From NCBI RefSeq assembly GCF_000469135.2, contig NZ_CP048117.1, positions 2,331,501 to 2,395,500 of the forward strand: a stretch of DNA of 64,000 nt. The letters are read 5' to 3'. Within the stretch, counting starts at the first letter, position 1; each line of letters starts with the position of its first letter. This document shows, piece by piece, positions 46,280-56,494 of the stretch. Both the position numbers and the translations under genes were made by a program. This stretch comes from Bacillus sp. SB49 (GTDB taxonomy: Bacteria; Bacillota; Bacilli; Bacillales; Halobacillaceae). Under the pieces are notes generated by a model that worked only from the letters and a program-made list of their open reading frames with translations, was not told where the DNA came from and ran no database searches.

Positions 46280-47569
46280 TTATGAGAGAAATGGAAGCAA
46301 ATATCGCACCCATATATAAATGGATGAGATGATAAGCGACAAGAACAATACCGGCACCCCGTAAAAAGAAAACTTCAGAAAAGGAATCGGTTGATTATGA
46401 CTGGCAGCAAGCCCTGCCACCACTACATTGGCAGAAGCACCCACCAAGGTCCCATTACCTCCGAGGCAGGCTCCAAGCGCCAGGGACCACCAAACAGGGT
46501 CAACATCCATCATCCCGTATCCCTGCAGCTCCTGAACGACAGGGATCATGGCAGCGACAAAAGGAATATTATCGACAACGCCGGAGAGCAGTCCGGCACT
46601 CCACAACATGACGGTCGCCGTGATCGGCATGTCTCCACCGGATATCCATACCATCCCTCTTGCCAGTTCATCGATAATTCCTACCGTCTCAAGACCTCCG
46701 ACAAGCATAAAAAGTCCAATGAAGAAAAATAAAGTCACCCATTCCACCTCTTGAAAGACATGCTCCACCTCGACTTCTTTTTCAGACAGGAAGAGGAGAA
46801 GCAGGGCACCGGAAACAGCAATGGTTGTTATATCCATATGAATGAATGGATGAAGCATAAAACCCGCAATGGTAAGAACCATCACGGAGATGGATTGGAT
46901 AAGCAACCGGGAAATCGTCAAGTGTTCCTTTGCATCCATCTGCATCAATTCTTCTGCCAGCGCTTTATTATAAACAAGCCCTTTCCGGAAGAGGAGAAGT
47001 ATGCCGGAGATGACCACGGTGAATATGATCAATACTACTGGACCCAGATGATACAGAAACGATACGAAGCTGAAATGATCGACCGCTTGTCCGATCATGA
47101 TATTCGGCGGATCTCCGATCAAGGTTGCCGTCCCCCCGATATTGGAGCTGAAGATGGTCGTAATTAAATATGGAAAAGCCGGCAGCTTTAAACGGTCCAC
47201 TAATGACAATAATACCGGAACAAATAAAAGTACCGTCGTAACATTATCCAGAAAAGCGGACCCGACAGCTGTGAACAGAGCCGTCATGAATAACAGCGGG
47301 ACAGGACGGCCACGGACCACCTGTGCAAGCCGAATAGCCATGTACGTAAAAATTCCAGTTTTTTTCGTGATGGAAACAAGGACCATCATCGAAAACAACA
47401 GAGCAACTGTCTCCCAATCAATGAATCCGAAAGCCTGTTCCCACTCATACACATTTGCCATCAGCAGCAAAACCCCTCCGGCAATGGCCACAAGAGCACG
47501 GTTCAATTTCTCCGTCATGATCAATACATAACTAGCCACGAATATAAGCAATGCAAGTACAGTTGTCAT
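46280..47569 (-). CDS. ArsB/NhaD-family ion transporter
   Basis: 429-residue IT-superfamily transporter with 10-12 helices. Two repeats of the family hairpin motif are visible: FLDNVTTVLLFVPVL with NIGGTATLIGDPPNI, and VVDNIPFVAAMIPV with GGNGTLVGASANVV. Members move Na+/H+, arsenite or dicarboxylates; no arsenic genes are nearby, so Na+/H+ antiport is a reasonable but unproved guess in an organism that also has Mrp. Divergent from yrzE. Confidence 0.82.
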   Translation of the reverse strand: MTTVLALLIFVASYVLIMTEKLNRALVAIAGGVLLLMANVYEWEQAFGFIDWETVALLFSMMVLVSITKKTGIFTYMAIRLAQVVRGRPVPLLFMTALFTAVGSAFLDNVTTVLLFVPVLLSLVDRLKLPAFPYLITTIFSSNIGGTATLIGDPPNIMIGQAVDHFSFVSFLYHLGPVVLIIFTVVISGILLLFRKGLVYNKALAEELMQMDAKEHLTISRLLIQSISVMVLTIAGFMLHPFIHMDITTIAVSGALLLLFLSEKEVEVEHVFQEVEWVTLFFFIGLFMLVGGLETVGIIDELARGMVWISGGDMPITATVMLWSAGLLSGVVDNIPFVAAMIPVVQELQGYGMMDVDPVWWSLALGACLGGNGTLVGASANVVVAGLAASHNQPIPFLKFSFYGVPVLFLSLIISSIYIWVRYLLPFLS

Positions 47570-47696
47570 AGACCTTCCCCTTTACGTGGACTTTTACTTA
47601 TACCTATTCATATGGAAGGGGAAATATCTACTTCTATCCCTGTATAAAACATGCATATAGATAGAAAAGACAGGCGTTATAGAGAGGAGGGATGGG

Positions 47697-48077
47697 ATGA
47701 AGAAATTACTACAGGGAGTACTTGGGTATGGTGTCGGTTCTATCTTCCTTTTGATGATTACAGCGGCTGGTGTACTGGCTCTGCTCCTTCGCTTTACATC
47801 CATGGAATACGGCACGTTGAACCAGATTGCTCTGGTGACAGGTTTAACGATCCTCGCCGTGGGTGGAATGCTTGCCGCTTATAAAGGCGAACAAAAAGGA
47901 TGGCTGTCAGGCGGGATGACGGGAGTAATATTTGTTAGTGCCATGATACTGTTTCAAATCATCTTTGAAAACACGTTAATCTCCCTGCCACAGCTTAGTT
48001 ATTTCGGCGGCCTTGTCCTGGCTGCATGGCTGGGAGGCATGATCGGAGTAAACCTGCCGAGAAAAGCGGCCAGGTGA
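47697..48077 (+). CDS. yrzE: YrzE-like four-helix membrane protein (TIGR04086 family)
   Basis: 126 residues with four membrane helices and GVLGYGVGSIFLLMITAAG and AYKGEQKGWLSGGMTG segments typical of this Firmicutes family. Function unknown. GAGAGGAGGGATGGG lies immediately upstream of the ATG. It is convergent with yajC, as in B. subtilis. Confidence 0.8.
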   Translation: MKKLLQGVLGYGVGSIFLLMITAAGVLALLLRFTSMEYGTLNQIALVTGLTILAVGGMLAAYKGEQKGWLSGGMTGVIFVSAMILFQIIFENTLISLPQLSYFGGLVLAAWLGGMIGVNLPRKAAR

Positions 48078-48087
48078 AAGAATGCAT

Positions 48088-48125
48088 AAAAAATCCCGCT
48101 ACACGGTGTGTAACGGGATTTTTTG
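48088..48125. terminator. Bidirectional terminator between yrzE and yajC
   Basis: AAAAAATCCCG and CGGGATTTTTT with an inner TACAC/GTGTA pairing make a long hairpin with T-runs on both strands. Confidence 0.9.
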
Positions 48126-48130
48126 TCTCA

Positions 48131-48388
48131 TCAGCTGAGTTTTTCACGAACAGAAGAACGATCAAACTTAAGCTGTGTACCATCTTGAACAGTGACAACC
48201 AGCGTACCTTCATCTATAGCATGAATCGTACCGTGTAGTCCTCCAATTGTTATGATTCTATCACCCTTTTGTAAGTCCGACTGCATCTGCTGCACTTGTT
48301 TCTGTTTCTTTTGCTGCGGTCGGATCAATAGGAAATAGAAAATGACAAACATTAGAATAATCGGCAATAATCCTACTAATGTCTCCAT
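48131..48388 (-). CDS. yajC: Preprotein translocase subunit YajC
   Basis: 85 residues with one N-terminal helix (LVGLLPIILMFVIFYFLLIRP) followed by QQKKQKQ and the soluble KGDRIITIGGLHGTI domain. It associates with SecDF. It follows tgt on the same strand with a 15-base gap, the conserved queA-tgt-yajC order; secDF is 5 kb away. Confidence 0.95.
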   Translation of the reverse strand: METLVGLLPIILMFVIFYFLLIRPQQKKQKQVQQMQSDLQKGDRIITIGGLHGTIHAIDEGTLVVTVQDGTQLKFDRSSVREKLS

Positions 48389-48403
48389 TTATTTCCCCCC
48401 TTT

Positions 48404-49555
<1,152 letters not shown>

Positions 49556-49574
49556 TTACTCTTAAGATACAAAA

Positions 49575-50600
49575 TCATGTAAGGAACATCGCGTCTCCGA
49601 AGCTGAAGAAACGATAGCGCTCTTCGACGGCTTTATGATAGGCTTCCATAACGAACTCCGTACCGGCAAATGCACTGACGAGCATAATCAATGTCGATTT
49701 AGGCAGGTGAAAATTCGTTATTAACCCGTCGATCGCCTGCAACTTCTGTGGCGGGTAAATGAAGATATCCGTCCATCCACTTGCTGCTTTGAAGTCCCCG
49801 TGGTCTCTAACTATCGTTTCAAGTGTTCGTGTCGAGGTCGTACCGACAGAAATGATACGGCCTCCCTTCGCTCTTACATTACGAAGATGCGCAGCTGTTT
49901 CTTCATTTAAACGATAAAATTCTGCATGCATATCGTGTTCTTCTATATTATCAACACTGACCGGGCGGAATGTGCCTAGTCCTACATGAAGAGTCAGATA
50001 AGCAATCTCGACTCCTTTTTCCTGAAGCTCTGTCAACAGCTCCTCTGTGAAATGGAGGCCTGCCGTCGGTGCGGCCGCAGATCCTTCTTCTTTCGCATAG
50101 ACGGTTTGGTAACGTTCACGGTCGGATAACTGTTCCTTGATATAAGGAGGCAGAGGCATTTCCCCCAACGATTCCAAAACCTCAAGGAAGATCCCTTCAT
50201 AATGAAACTTGACTTTACGACCGCCATGCTCCTGTATCTCCGTACATTCCGCGGCGAGCTGACCGTCGCCGAAGACGATTCGTGTCCCCAGCTTGATTTT
50301 CTTGGCAGGCTTCACAAGCACTTCCCATTCATCCGCCTCTGTCTGATGAAGAAGAAGAACTTCCACCTTGCCGCCTGTGTCCTCCCTGGCCCCATACAAC
50401 CGCGCAGGAAGCACACGTGTATTGTTCAATACAAGGCAGTCTCCTTCGTTAAGATGGTCGGTAATTTTGGAAAAGCGCGTATGTTCAATAGATTGGTCCT
50501 CGCGGTTGCAAACCATCAAACGGGACGAAGAACGATCCTCCAAAGGCACTTGGGCAATCAGTTCTTCCGGCAGTTCAAAATCATATTGCTTAATATCCAT
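49575..50600 (-). CDS. queA: S-adenosylmethionine:tRNA ribosyltransferase-isomerase QueA
   Basis: 341 residues; makes epoxyqueuosine in tRNA from preQ1 using SAM as ribosyl donor. Family segments include [56 protein letters not shown] and [21 protein letters not shown]. It lies upstream of tgt by 34 bases. Confidence 0.97.
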   Translation of the reverse strand: MDIKQYDFELPEELIAQVPLEDRSSSRLMVCNREDQSIEHTRFSKITDHLNEGDCLVLNNTRVLPARLYGAREDTGGKVEVLLLHQTEADEWEVLVKPAKKIKLGTRIVFGDGQLAAECTEIQEHGGRKVKFHYEGIFLEVLESLGEMPLPPYIKEQLSDRERYQTVYAKEEGSAAAPTAGLHFTEELLTELQEKGVEIAYLTLHVGLGTFRPVSVDNIEEHDMHAEFYRLNEETAAHLRNVRAKGGRIISVGTTSTRTLETIVRDHGDFKAASGWTDIFIYPPQKLQAIDGLITNFHLPKSTLIMLVSAFAGTEFVMEAYHKAVEERYRFFSFGDAMFLT

Positions 50601-50631
50601 GCTAATCCCCTATTCTTGCTATGTTTTTAAT

Positions 50632-50829
50632 TCACCATTTGTTTATCAAATAGAAAAGGAAGGAAAGGACGATACTCACGACAATCGAGGTCACAATAGG
50701 AAAATAGAAGGTCATGTTTCCTTTCCTGAAGCTGATGTCTCCTGGAAGCTTGCCAAAGATACTCCACAGTAGACCGATGACGATAAACACAATCCCTATA
50801 ACAATAAAGATTTTACCGAACCCAGTCAA
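50632..50829 (-). CDS. yrzS: DUF2905 small membrane protein (YrzS type)
   Basis: 65 residues with two membrane helices (about 6-25 and 44-62) joined by [19 protein letters not shown], the DUF2905 signature. Function unknown. It overlaps the ruvB end by four bases, so it is part of the ruvA-ruvB-queA-tgt-yajC operon. Confidence 0.88.
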   Translation of the reverse strand: MTGFGKIFIVIGIVFIVIGLLWSIFGKLPGDISFRKGNMTFYFPIVTSIVVSIVLSFLFYLINKW

Positions 50830-51827
50830 GAGCCGGGCACCTCCCTGTTGAAGTGAGCATAAGCTTTCGGTGTCACAACCCGGCCCCTCGGCGTACGTTG
50901 GATATAACCGATTTGAAGGAGATAAGGTTCGTACACGTCTTCGATCGTCTGTGGTTCTTCCCCGATCGTAGCAGCGATTGTATCCAGCCCGACCGGACCT
51001 CCTTGAAAACCGTCCATAATTCCTTCCAAAAGCTTATGATCGATGAAATCCAGTCCTTCCGCATCCACTTGCAGCATTCGAAGAGCTTCTTTCGTCGTTT
51101 GCTTGGAAATGACGGATTCTCCCTTCACTTGCGCAATATCACGCACCCGCTTCAAGAGCCGGTTGGCGATACGCGGTGTTCCACGAGAACGCCGTGCCAC
51201 TTCAGATGCCGCTTCTTTATCGATGTCCACGTGGAAAATTTCAGCCGTCCTTTCCACAATGGAGCATAACGCCTGGGTATCATAATATTCCAAGCGGCTG
51301 TGGACCCCGAAACGATCTCTCAGCGGTGCGGAAAGCAGCCCGGCCCGAGTCGTTGCTCCTACAAGCGTGAAAGGCGGGAGGTCAAGACGGACAGAACGGG
51401 CGCTCGGACCTGTACCAACGACGATATCGAGGCAAAAGTCCTCCATGGCAGGATACAGTACTTCTTCCACCGATCTCGGGAGTCGGTGAATCTCATCAAT
51501 AAATAAAACATCCCCGGGTTCCAGCGAAGATAAGATAGCTGCCAAATCTCCAGCCCTTTCAATGGCAGGACCAGCAGTTGTACGGAATTGAACACCCATT
51601 TCATTGGCTATGATAGAAGCGAGCGTCGTTTTCCCCAATCCCGGCGGCCCGTACAAAAGAGCATGGTCCAGCGGTTCGTTTCTCATTCGCGCTGCCTCAA
51701 TGAATATTTTCAAATTACCCTTCACCTGGTCCTGGCCGATATACTGCCTAAGCGTTTCAGGACGGAGACTCAGCTCTATATCCTGATCTACCTCCTGCTG
51801 TTCTCCAGATATCATACGATCTTCCAC
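50826..51827 (-). CDS. ruvB: Holliday junction branch-migration ATPase RuvB
   Basis: 333-residue AAA+ motor. Starts with [12 protein letters not shown], Walker [13 protein letters not shown], Walker [10 protein letters not shown], sensor 1 [10 protein letters not shown], arginine finger region PLRDRFG, and the C-terminal winged helix [14 protein letters not shown]. It follows ruvA by 13 bases. Confidence 0.98.
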   Translation of the reverse strand: MEDRMISGEQQEVDQDIELSLRPETLRQYIGQDQVKGNLKIFIEAARMRNEPLDHALLYGPPGLGKTTLASIIANEMGVQFRTTAGPAIERAGDLAAILSSLEPGDVLFIDEIHRLPRSVEEVLYPAMEDFCLDIVVGTGPSARSVRLDLPPFTLVGATTRAGLLSAPLRDRFGVHSRLEYYDTQALCSIVERTAEIFHVDIDKEAASEVARRSRGTPRIANRLLKRVRDIAQVKGESVISKQTTKEALRMLQVDAEGLDFIDHKLLEGIMDGFQGGPVGLDTIAATIGEEPQTIEDVYEPYLLQIGYIQRTPRGRVVTPKAYAHFNREVPGS

Positions 51828-51840
51828 CAGTCATCCTCCT

Positions 51841-52458
51841 TCAAGCTTTCATCAATAGCTGCAGACCCTGGCGGACATAATCGTCCACACTCCCCTGCTT
51901 CGTCTTCTCCAGTTCTTTACGAACAAACTTCACTTCTTTCTCTGTATAACCGAGCGCCTTGAGTGCCTCAATAGCATCATCCAGACGTTCTCTGCGTTCT
52001 ACGGAGGTCAAATCTTCTTTGTAGAACAGCGTATTTTCGTTCTCTTCATCCGGAAGCCAGACGATAAGTTTGCCTTTAAGATCAAGAATCATTTGGCGGG
52101 CTGTCTTCTTCCCGACACCGGGAAACTTAGTCAAGTACTTCTCATCTTCCTGCTCAATCGCGGATACGAATTCCGGCACACTTACCGTCCCCAGAATGGC
52201 GAGTGCGCCCTTCGGTCCAATTCCTGACACGTTCAGCAGCTGGGCAAACAACTGTTTATCCTCTTTCTTGCGGAAACCGAACAGCGATTGGTTATCTTCC
52301 CTGATGTAATGATACGTATGTACTTTCACTTCCTGATTCATTTCATCTTGAAAATGAAAGGGGTTGGCACATAAAATCTCATACCCTATCCCGTTCGTTT
52401 CTATAGTCATCGACCCTTCATCAAGCGTCGTAACGATTCCTCTGACATAACTGATCAT
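51841..52458 (-). CDS. ruvA: Holliday junction protein RuvA
   Basis: 205 residues: N-terminal OB fold, helix-hairpin-helix motifs (LLNVSGIGPKGALAIL and LTKFPGVGKKTARQMILDLK) and the C-terminal RuvB-binding domain (DDAIEALKALGYTEKEV). The ATG at 52458 has GGAGAGGA eight bases upstream; a TTG six codons earlier overlaps that site. First gene of the ruvAB-yrzS-queA-tgt-yajC series. Confidence 0.97.
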   Translation of the reverse strand: MISYVRGIVTTLDEGSMTIETNGIGYEILCANPFHFQDEMNQEVKVHTYHYIREDNQSLFGFRKKEDKQLFAQLLNVSGIGPKGALAILGTVSVPEFVSAIEQEDEKYLTKFPGVGKKTARQMILDLKGKLIVWLPDEENENTLFYKEDLTSVERRERLDDAIEALKALGYTEKEVKFVRKELEKTKQGSVDDYVRQGLQLLMKA

Positions 52459-52587
52459 GTAACTAATCCTCTCCAACCTTTAATAACTAATACTGTTATT
52501 GTAACATAGAAGCACATGTTCGCCCATCCTTCAAGCCTTGCAACACGGATCCTTTTCTCCGAAAAAAAAGAGGAGACAACTTTTCAC

Positions 52588-52637
52588 AAAAAAACGAATG
52601 CTTCCTTAATTAACAAAGGGTCGGCATTCGTTTTTTC
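52588..52637 (-). terminator. Terminator of bofC
   Basis: ACGAATGC and GCATTCGT (52594-52601 with 52624-52631) pair across a 22-base loop and are followed by seven T on the minus strand, 20 bases after the bofC stop. Confidence 0.75.
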
Positions 52638-52657
52638 TATAATTTCTTATGCATGGA

Positions 52658-53227
52658 TCAGGCATGCTCTTCCTCCGTCACCCTCTGCACCACTTGTTCA
52701 AAATGGCGGAAATCTTTTATTTTTATCCCCGTCTTCAATTTATTTTTATACTTGGATTCCAGCGGCTTCACAGGTACGGGCTTGAATGATTCTATCACTT
52801 CCCCATGATCCGGAAGCCCTTGAAAGACCGCAAGCTCCCCATCCTTATTTAAACCGAAATATCCTTGGCTCTTCGTCAATGGGGAGATATCTTCCACTTG
52901 TCGTTGAAACACGATTTTCCCGACTTCCTGCTCTTCTACTGTCCAACCAGCGTATTCCGCCCAAAAATCCGGCATGGACCAGATTGTTTCTTCTTCCTGA
53001 GTCGTTTCTGTGACTCCATCCCTGTAATGCTTCTTCAACACGACTATAAGTGTCAGAGGTTCCGCCTGCACACGCGTCTCTTCTGTGCTGCTTTCTGACA
53101 CCTTCCCGTCAATGTTTCGTTGGAAAGGATGGTCTTCTGCCTTCAAAGGTCGGTCGTTACTGTTTTCCATCCCCTGCCAGCCAACAAGAAGGAGACTGAT
53201 GCCGATAGCCCACCACAAGCGTTTCAT
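52658..53227 (-). CDS. bofC: Forespore regulator of the sigma-K checkpoint, BofC
   Basis: 189 residues with an N-terminal signal-type helix (MKRLWWAIGISLLLVGW) and a BofC core: LTLIVVLKKHYRDGVTETTQEE, SMPDFWAEYAGW, SPLTKSQGYFGLNKDGELAVFQG. In B. subtilis BofC acts in the space around the forespore to restrain SpoIVB and hence SpoIVFB-driven pro-SigK processing. The position upstream of ruvA is conserved. Both its regulated protease (spoIVFB) and the substrate (sigK) lie in this window. Confidence 0.92.
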   Translation of the reverse strand: MKRLWWAIGISLLLVGWQGMENSNDRPLKAEDHPFQRNIDGKVSESSTEETRVQAEPLTLIVVLKKHYRDGVTETTQEEETIWSMPDFWAEYAGWTVEEQEVGKIVFQRQVEDISPLTKSQGYFGLNKDGELAVFQGLPDHGEVIESFKPVPVKPLESKYKNKLKTGIKIKDFRHFEQVVQRVTEEEHA

Positions 53228-53249
53228 ACTCGGTTCCCCCCATAAACTA

Positions 53250-53292
53250 AAATAACTTCCATTCCTAGTGTGTCCGGGAATGAAAGTTATTA
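53250..53292 (-). terminator. Probable terminator of yebC
   Basis: AATAACTT and AAGTTATT with inner CATTCC/GGAATG make a long hairpin with single mismatches, followed by TTAGTTT on the minus strand, 14 bases after the yebC stop. Confidence 0.65.
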
Positions 53293-53305
53293 TGATAGAA
53301 AAGGG

Positions 53306-54058
53306 TCAGGACAATTTCGCCAGAACAGATTCATCTGCATCCAGGTTATGATAAACTTCCTGGACATCATCATTATCCTCGAGCATATCAATCAGTTTGA
53401 GCATTTTCTCTACTCCTGATTCATCAAGGTCTGTGTATGTTTCCGGTATCATCGTCACTTCATTGGTAAGAAATTGGTATCCGCTGTCCTTAAGGGCATC
53501 TTTGACAGTTGAGAACGACTCCGGCGCAGTATATATTTCAAACCGGTCTTCATATGTTTCCATTTCTTCCGCTCCGGCTTCGATCGCTTCCAACATCATG
53601 TCTTCTTCATCTGCATCTGTCAAAGAACGATCAATCACTAAATAACCAGAACGTTGAAACATAAAGGAAACACATCCATTTTCACCGAGGTTCCCATCAT
53701 TTTTGTTGAACGCATGTCGTACATCCGCCGCCGTGCGATTCTTATTATCTGTCAATACTTTCACCATAACCGCCACACCACCAGGGCCGTAGCCTTCATA
53801 CGTATATTCTTCATAATGGACGCCGTCCAGGTCCCCTGTAGCTTTCTTGATGGCACGATCAACGTTATCTTTGGGCATGTTGTTGGCACGTGCTTTATCC
53901 ATAGCTAAGCGTAGAGGCGGGTTCGTCTCCGGATCTCCGCCTCCCTGCTTGGCAGCCATAAATATTTCCCGGGCCAGTTTCATGAACAGTTTGCCGCGTT
54001 TTGCGTCCTGCGCCCCTTTGCGATGCTTAATGTTACTCCATTTTGAATGACCAGCCAT
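53306..54058 (-). CDS. yebC: YebC/PmpR family protein (TACO1-like)
   Basis: 250 residues starting [25 protein letters not shown] and with [26 protein letters not shown] and [13 protein letters not shown], diagnostic of the YebC family. Members have been described as DNA-binding regulators and, more recently, as ribosome-associated factors that relieve proline stalling; which applies here is unknown. The ATG at 54058 has GAGAGGAG upstream. B. subtilis YrbC is the syntenic homologue. Confidence 0.94.
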   Translation of the reverse strand: MAGHSKWSNIKHRKGAQDAKRGKLFMKLAREIFMAAKQGGGDPETNPPLRLAMDKARANNMPKDNVDRAIKKATGDLDGVHYEEYTYEGYGPGGVAVMVKVLTDNKNRTAADVRHAFNKNDGNLGENGCVSFMFQRSGYLVIDRSLTDADEEDMMLEAIEAGAEEMETYEDRFEIYTAPESFSTVKDALKDSGYQFLTNEVTMIPETYTDLDESGVEKMLKLIDMLEDNDDVQEVYHNLDADESVLAKLS

Positions 54059-54136
54059 GGACATTCTCCTCTCCCATGCAAATCTTTTCCTTTATAAATA
54101 TATCATAATCCCCAAAATGCTTGAAAGTCTGCCGAA

Positions 54137-54691
54137 TTAGTTCTGATTAAAGAAACTTTGGAAGCGGTTTTTCCACTTATCCGGCATGTCAGACGCTTTT
54201 AATCTGGAATTTAAATCTTTCATGTGATCCCAGTTATTGTTGTTCGTATATATCGTGACTTTCTTATCTGAAACCTCTGCTACTTTCTCTTCAATTTTGT
54301 CCGGTATCGATTGATTTCTCCGGTCATAAGGGTTAATCATGACAGCGACGTACATACGGTCATCGGTTGAAAACGCCTGGGCCATGGTCACTTCATCCAG
54401 CTCATTGACCTTTTCGACGACACGCATCGCATCTTCGTTATTGAAGTCGTTATCGTGGGAACGATTTGTTTCTTGATATTTGGACTGCCGGAACTCTTCG
54501 TCTGCCGTCCGCTTGAAGTAGCTGTCTTTCCCTGTAGGGATCTTTCCTCTTCGCTCGGTTCCTTCGTCTGCTTGATATTCCATCGGTTCATAAATGGACT
54601 CTTTCGGTTCGGGAACCGTTTCTTCCTTTCCTGTCTGGCAGGCTGCGAGCACCCCCGGTATGAGGATGAAGACGATGAATAATTTCCACAT
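54137..54691 (-). CDS. YhcN/YlaJ-family sporulation lipoprotein (CoxA-like)
   Basis: 184 residues with a lipoprotein signal (MWKLFIVFILIPGVLAAC, lipobox LAAC, lipidated Cys18), an acidic linker, and a YhcN/YlaJ domain with RVVEKVNELDEVTMAQAFSTDDRMYVAV. In B. subtilis the spore-cortex lipoprotein CoxA (YrbB) sits between yrbC and safA, matching this location, so CoxA is the best guess. A possible sigma-G-type promoter lies just upstream. Confidence 0.82.
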   Translation of the reverse strand: MWKLFIVFILIPGVLAACQTGKEETVPEPKESIYEPMEYQADEGTERRGKIPTGKDSYFKRTADEEFRQSKYQETNRSHDNDFNNEDAMRVVEKVNELDEVTMAQAFSTDDRMYVAVMINPYDRRNQSIPDKIEEKVAEVSDKKVTIYTNNNNWDHMKDLNSRLKASDMPDKWKNRFQSFFNQN

Positions 54692-54713
54692 AAAAACATT
54701 CTCCTTTTTCCCT

Positions 54714-54743
54714 TACTATGGGTCCAAGAAGAATGTTTTAATC
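54714..54743 (-). promoter_or_regulatory. Possible forespore (sigma-G-like) promoter of the CoxA-like gene
   Basis: On the minus strand GATTA and CATAGTA are separated by 18 bases, close to the GMATR-N18-CATNHTA pattern of sigma-G with one mismatch in each box. It lies 23 bases before the ATG. The context (sporulation lipoprotein) supports it, the sequence alone only weakly. Confidence 0.3.
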
Positions 54744-54761
54744 TGACAATATTCGCCAAGC

Positions 54762-55538
54762 TTATTGAGGGGGTGCAGGCGGCAGCTGACGCTTATGAGC
54801 GGAACGTTTGTGTAAAGCTTCAATGATTTGACGGTCTTTCTCAGGGATTTCTTCCCCCTTCAAGTGACGATCGATCATCTCATAGCTGGTTCCCATTTCA
54901 TTTTCGTCTGTCTGTCCTTCCCAAAGGCCGGCACTCGGCTGTTTATGGATGACTTCTTTCGGAACTCCAAGGTATTCTGCCATTTCCCGGACTTCTCCTT
55001 TTGTCAAGTTCACAAGTGGAACGAGGTCTACCCCGCCGTCCCCGAACTTAGTGAAGTAACCTGTGTACCATTCGGCAGCATTGTCTGTTCCTACGACAAG
55101 GTATTTGTGATTTGTAGCAACTGTGTAAAGCGTACTCATTCTCAAACGGGCACGAAGGTTGGCATCTGCGAGCTGGGATTGCTCTTCATTCCACTGCCCC
55201 GCGCTCTCCAGCTGTTCTTTAATGGTGGAGAACATGACCTTATGCGTTTCGGTCAAGTCTACGACGATGGAAGACAGGTCGCATGCATCAATTACGCTCT
55301 GGGCATGCGTTTGATCGTCCGATTGGCTCTTACAAGGCATAATTACGCCTAAAGAGCGTTCAGGAAAGGCTTTCTTGATTAGGTTGGCAACAACTGCAGA
55401 GTCGATTCCTCCACTTACCCCGACAAGCAAACCTTCTACATTTGCTTTTTCTACTTGTTCCTGCAACCATGCTACGATTTGATTTACTTTTTGTTCCACC
55501 GGATTGTTCATCCTTTCACACATATGATATACAATCAT
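54762..55538 (-). CDS. nadE: Ammonia-dependent NAD synthetase
   Basis: 258-residue NadE without a glutaminase domain; it amidates deamido-NAD with ammonia. PP-loop GVSGGIDSAVVA, NLRARLRMSTLYTVA, GTDNAAEWYTGYFTKFGDGGVDLVPLVNLTK and QPSAGLWEGQTDENEMG are present. The ATG at 55538 overlaps the upstream gene's stop (ATGA) but lacks a ribosome site; an internal ATG at 55511 has GAAAGG too close to it. Coupled translation from 55538 is the likeliest. The C-terminus is proline-rich (PPAPPQ). Confidence 0.94.
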   Translation of the reverse strand: MIVYHMCERMNNPVEQKVNQIVAWLQEQVEKANVEGLLVGVSGGIDSAVVANLIKKAFPERSLGVIMPCKSQSDDQTHAQSVIDACDLSSIVVDLTETHKVMFSTIKEQLESAGQWNEEQSQLADANLRARLRMSTLYTVATNHKYLVVGTDNAAEWYTGYFTKFGDGGVDLVPLVNLTKGEVREMAEYLGVPKEVIHKQPSAGLWEGQTDENEMGTSYEMIDRHLKGEEIPEKDRQIIEALHKRSAHKRQLPPAPPQ

Positions 55539-56494
55539 AGCATATGTTCTGCATATCGGACAAACATCTTTCTACTTTCCCAGGCTTTTTCCAGCTTCCG
55601 CATCGGCCGCTGCATCGTCGATCCTTCCCTCACACCGCTTCTGTACCCATAAAGCCATTCGCGCAGCAGGTCAGCAGGAACGAGGACCCCTTTCCACCAG
55701 ATTTCCTTCTCCTTCACATGCGGGAAGTAAGAAATCAATGCTGTACGGTCTTTTTCTAAACAGGGGAGAAAGCGTTGGGCTAATTGAATGTGGTCGTATA
55801 AATGGGGGCCGGTATGAAGAAGATCGAAATCGATCAATTTGATCTGCTTATCCTTTGTCACCATGAAATTATGGTGGGCGACATCTCCATGCAGCCATTC
55901 ATGATGATTCCACGCCCGTTCTTCGATTTCCCCCCATGGATGTTCAGAAAAATCCTCCAGGCGCTGCAGCATGGAAGAACGAATTTCTTCATACATATGT
56001 TTCTTTCCTAAATCAAGGAAGGTGTCTCTCGTCTCTTCAAATTGTTCCAGACGCCGCTCCCATTTGACGTAAAGCGGGTCTTTGGGAACCGAAAGCACCC
56101 CGATCCCTTTCGTAGTTCGGTGGAAATGGTGAAGGATGCGTACTGCCTGCTTACGGTCATGGTGCTTGTTGAAATCTGCGTGGTGTCCGTTCACATGTTC
56201 AAAAAGCGCCCACTCACATCCAAGCCTTCCTTTCGTTTCTTTTCTATCGGGAAACGGCACCGGACGCGCTGCTATTCTGTAAGCGTAATTCCAATGCTTA
56301 AAAAATTCCAGCTGCTGGTCAATGACACGGGGCCTGCGATACCCTTTCAAGATGAACGATTGATCCTTGTAGTTGACCTGGTACACTTTTGGTTTAATAT
56401 GCCGCTCGAAAGTGATCGGCAAACCTTCCTCTGCCTGGAGCCAATGAAAAAGGCGATCCGTATATGAATCGCCCTTCCTCTTGTCAGCTCTCAT
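55535..56494 (-). CDS. APH-fold kinase-like protein of the CotS/YutH spore-coat type
   Basis: 319-residue member of the aminoglycoside/choline-kinase fold. The catalytic loop WLHGDVAHHNFMV (Asp and Asn present) and the metal motif IDFDLLHTGPHLYD are intact, and an N-terminal ILKGYRR holds a candidate ATP-lysine, so activity is possible. Spore coat proteins CotS, CotI, YutH and YsxE have this fold. It starts 11 bases inside the end of safA, so it is in one operon with this LysM coat protein, like YsxE beside SpoVID. Substrate unknown. Confidence 0.75.
   Translation of the reverse strand: MRADKRKGDSYTDRLFHWLQAEEGLPITFERHIKPKVYQVNYKDQSFILKGYRRPRVIDQQLEFFKHWNYAYRIAARPVPFPDRKETKGRLGCEWALFEHVNGHHADFNKHHDRKQAVRILHHFHRTTKGIGVLSVPKDPLYVKWERRLEQFEETRDTFLDLGKKHMYEEIRSSMLQRLEDFSEHPWGEIEERAWNHHEWLHGDVAHHNFMVTKDKQIKLIDFDLLHTGPHLYDHIQLAQRFLPCLEKDRTALISYFPHVKEKEIWWKGVLVPADLLREWLYGYRSGVREGSTMQRPMRKLEKAWESRKMFVRYAEHML

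Noticed and set aside
46280-47569. Arsenite efflux pump ArsB
   Set aside because: The family match does not separate arsenite from Na+/H+ or anion transport, and no arsR, arsC or arsA is nearby.
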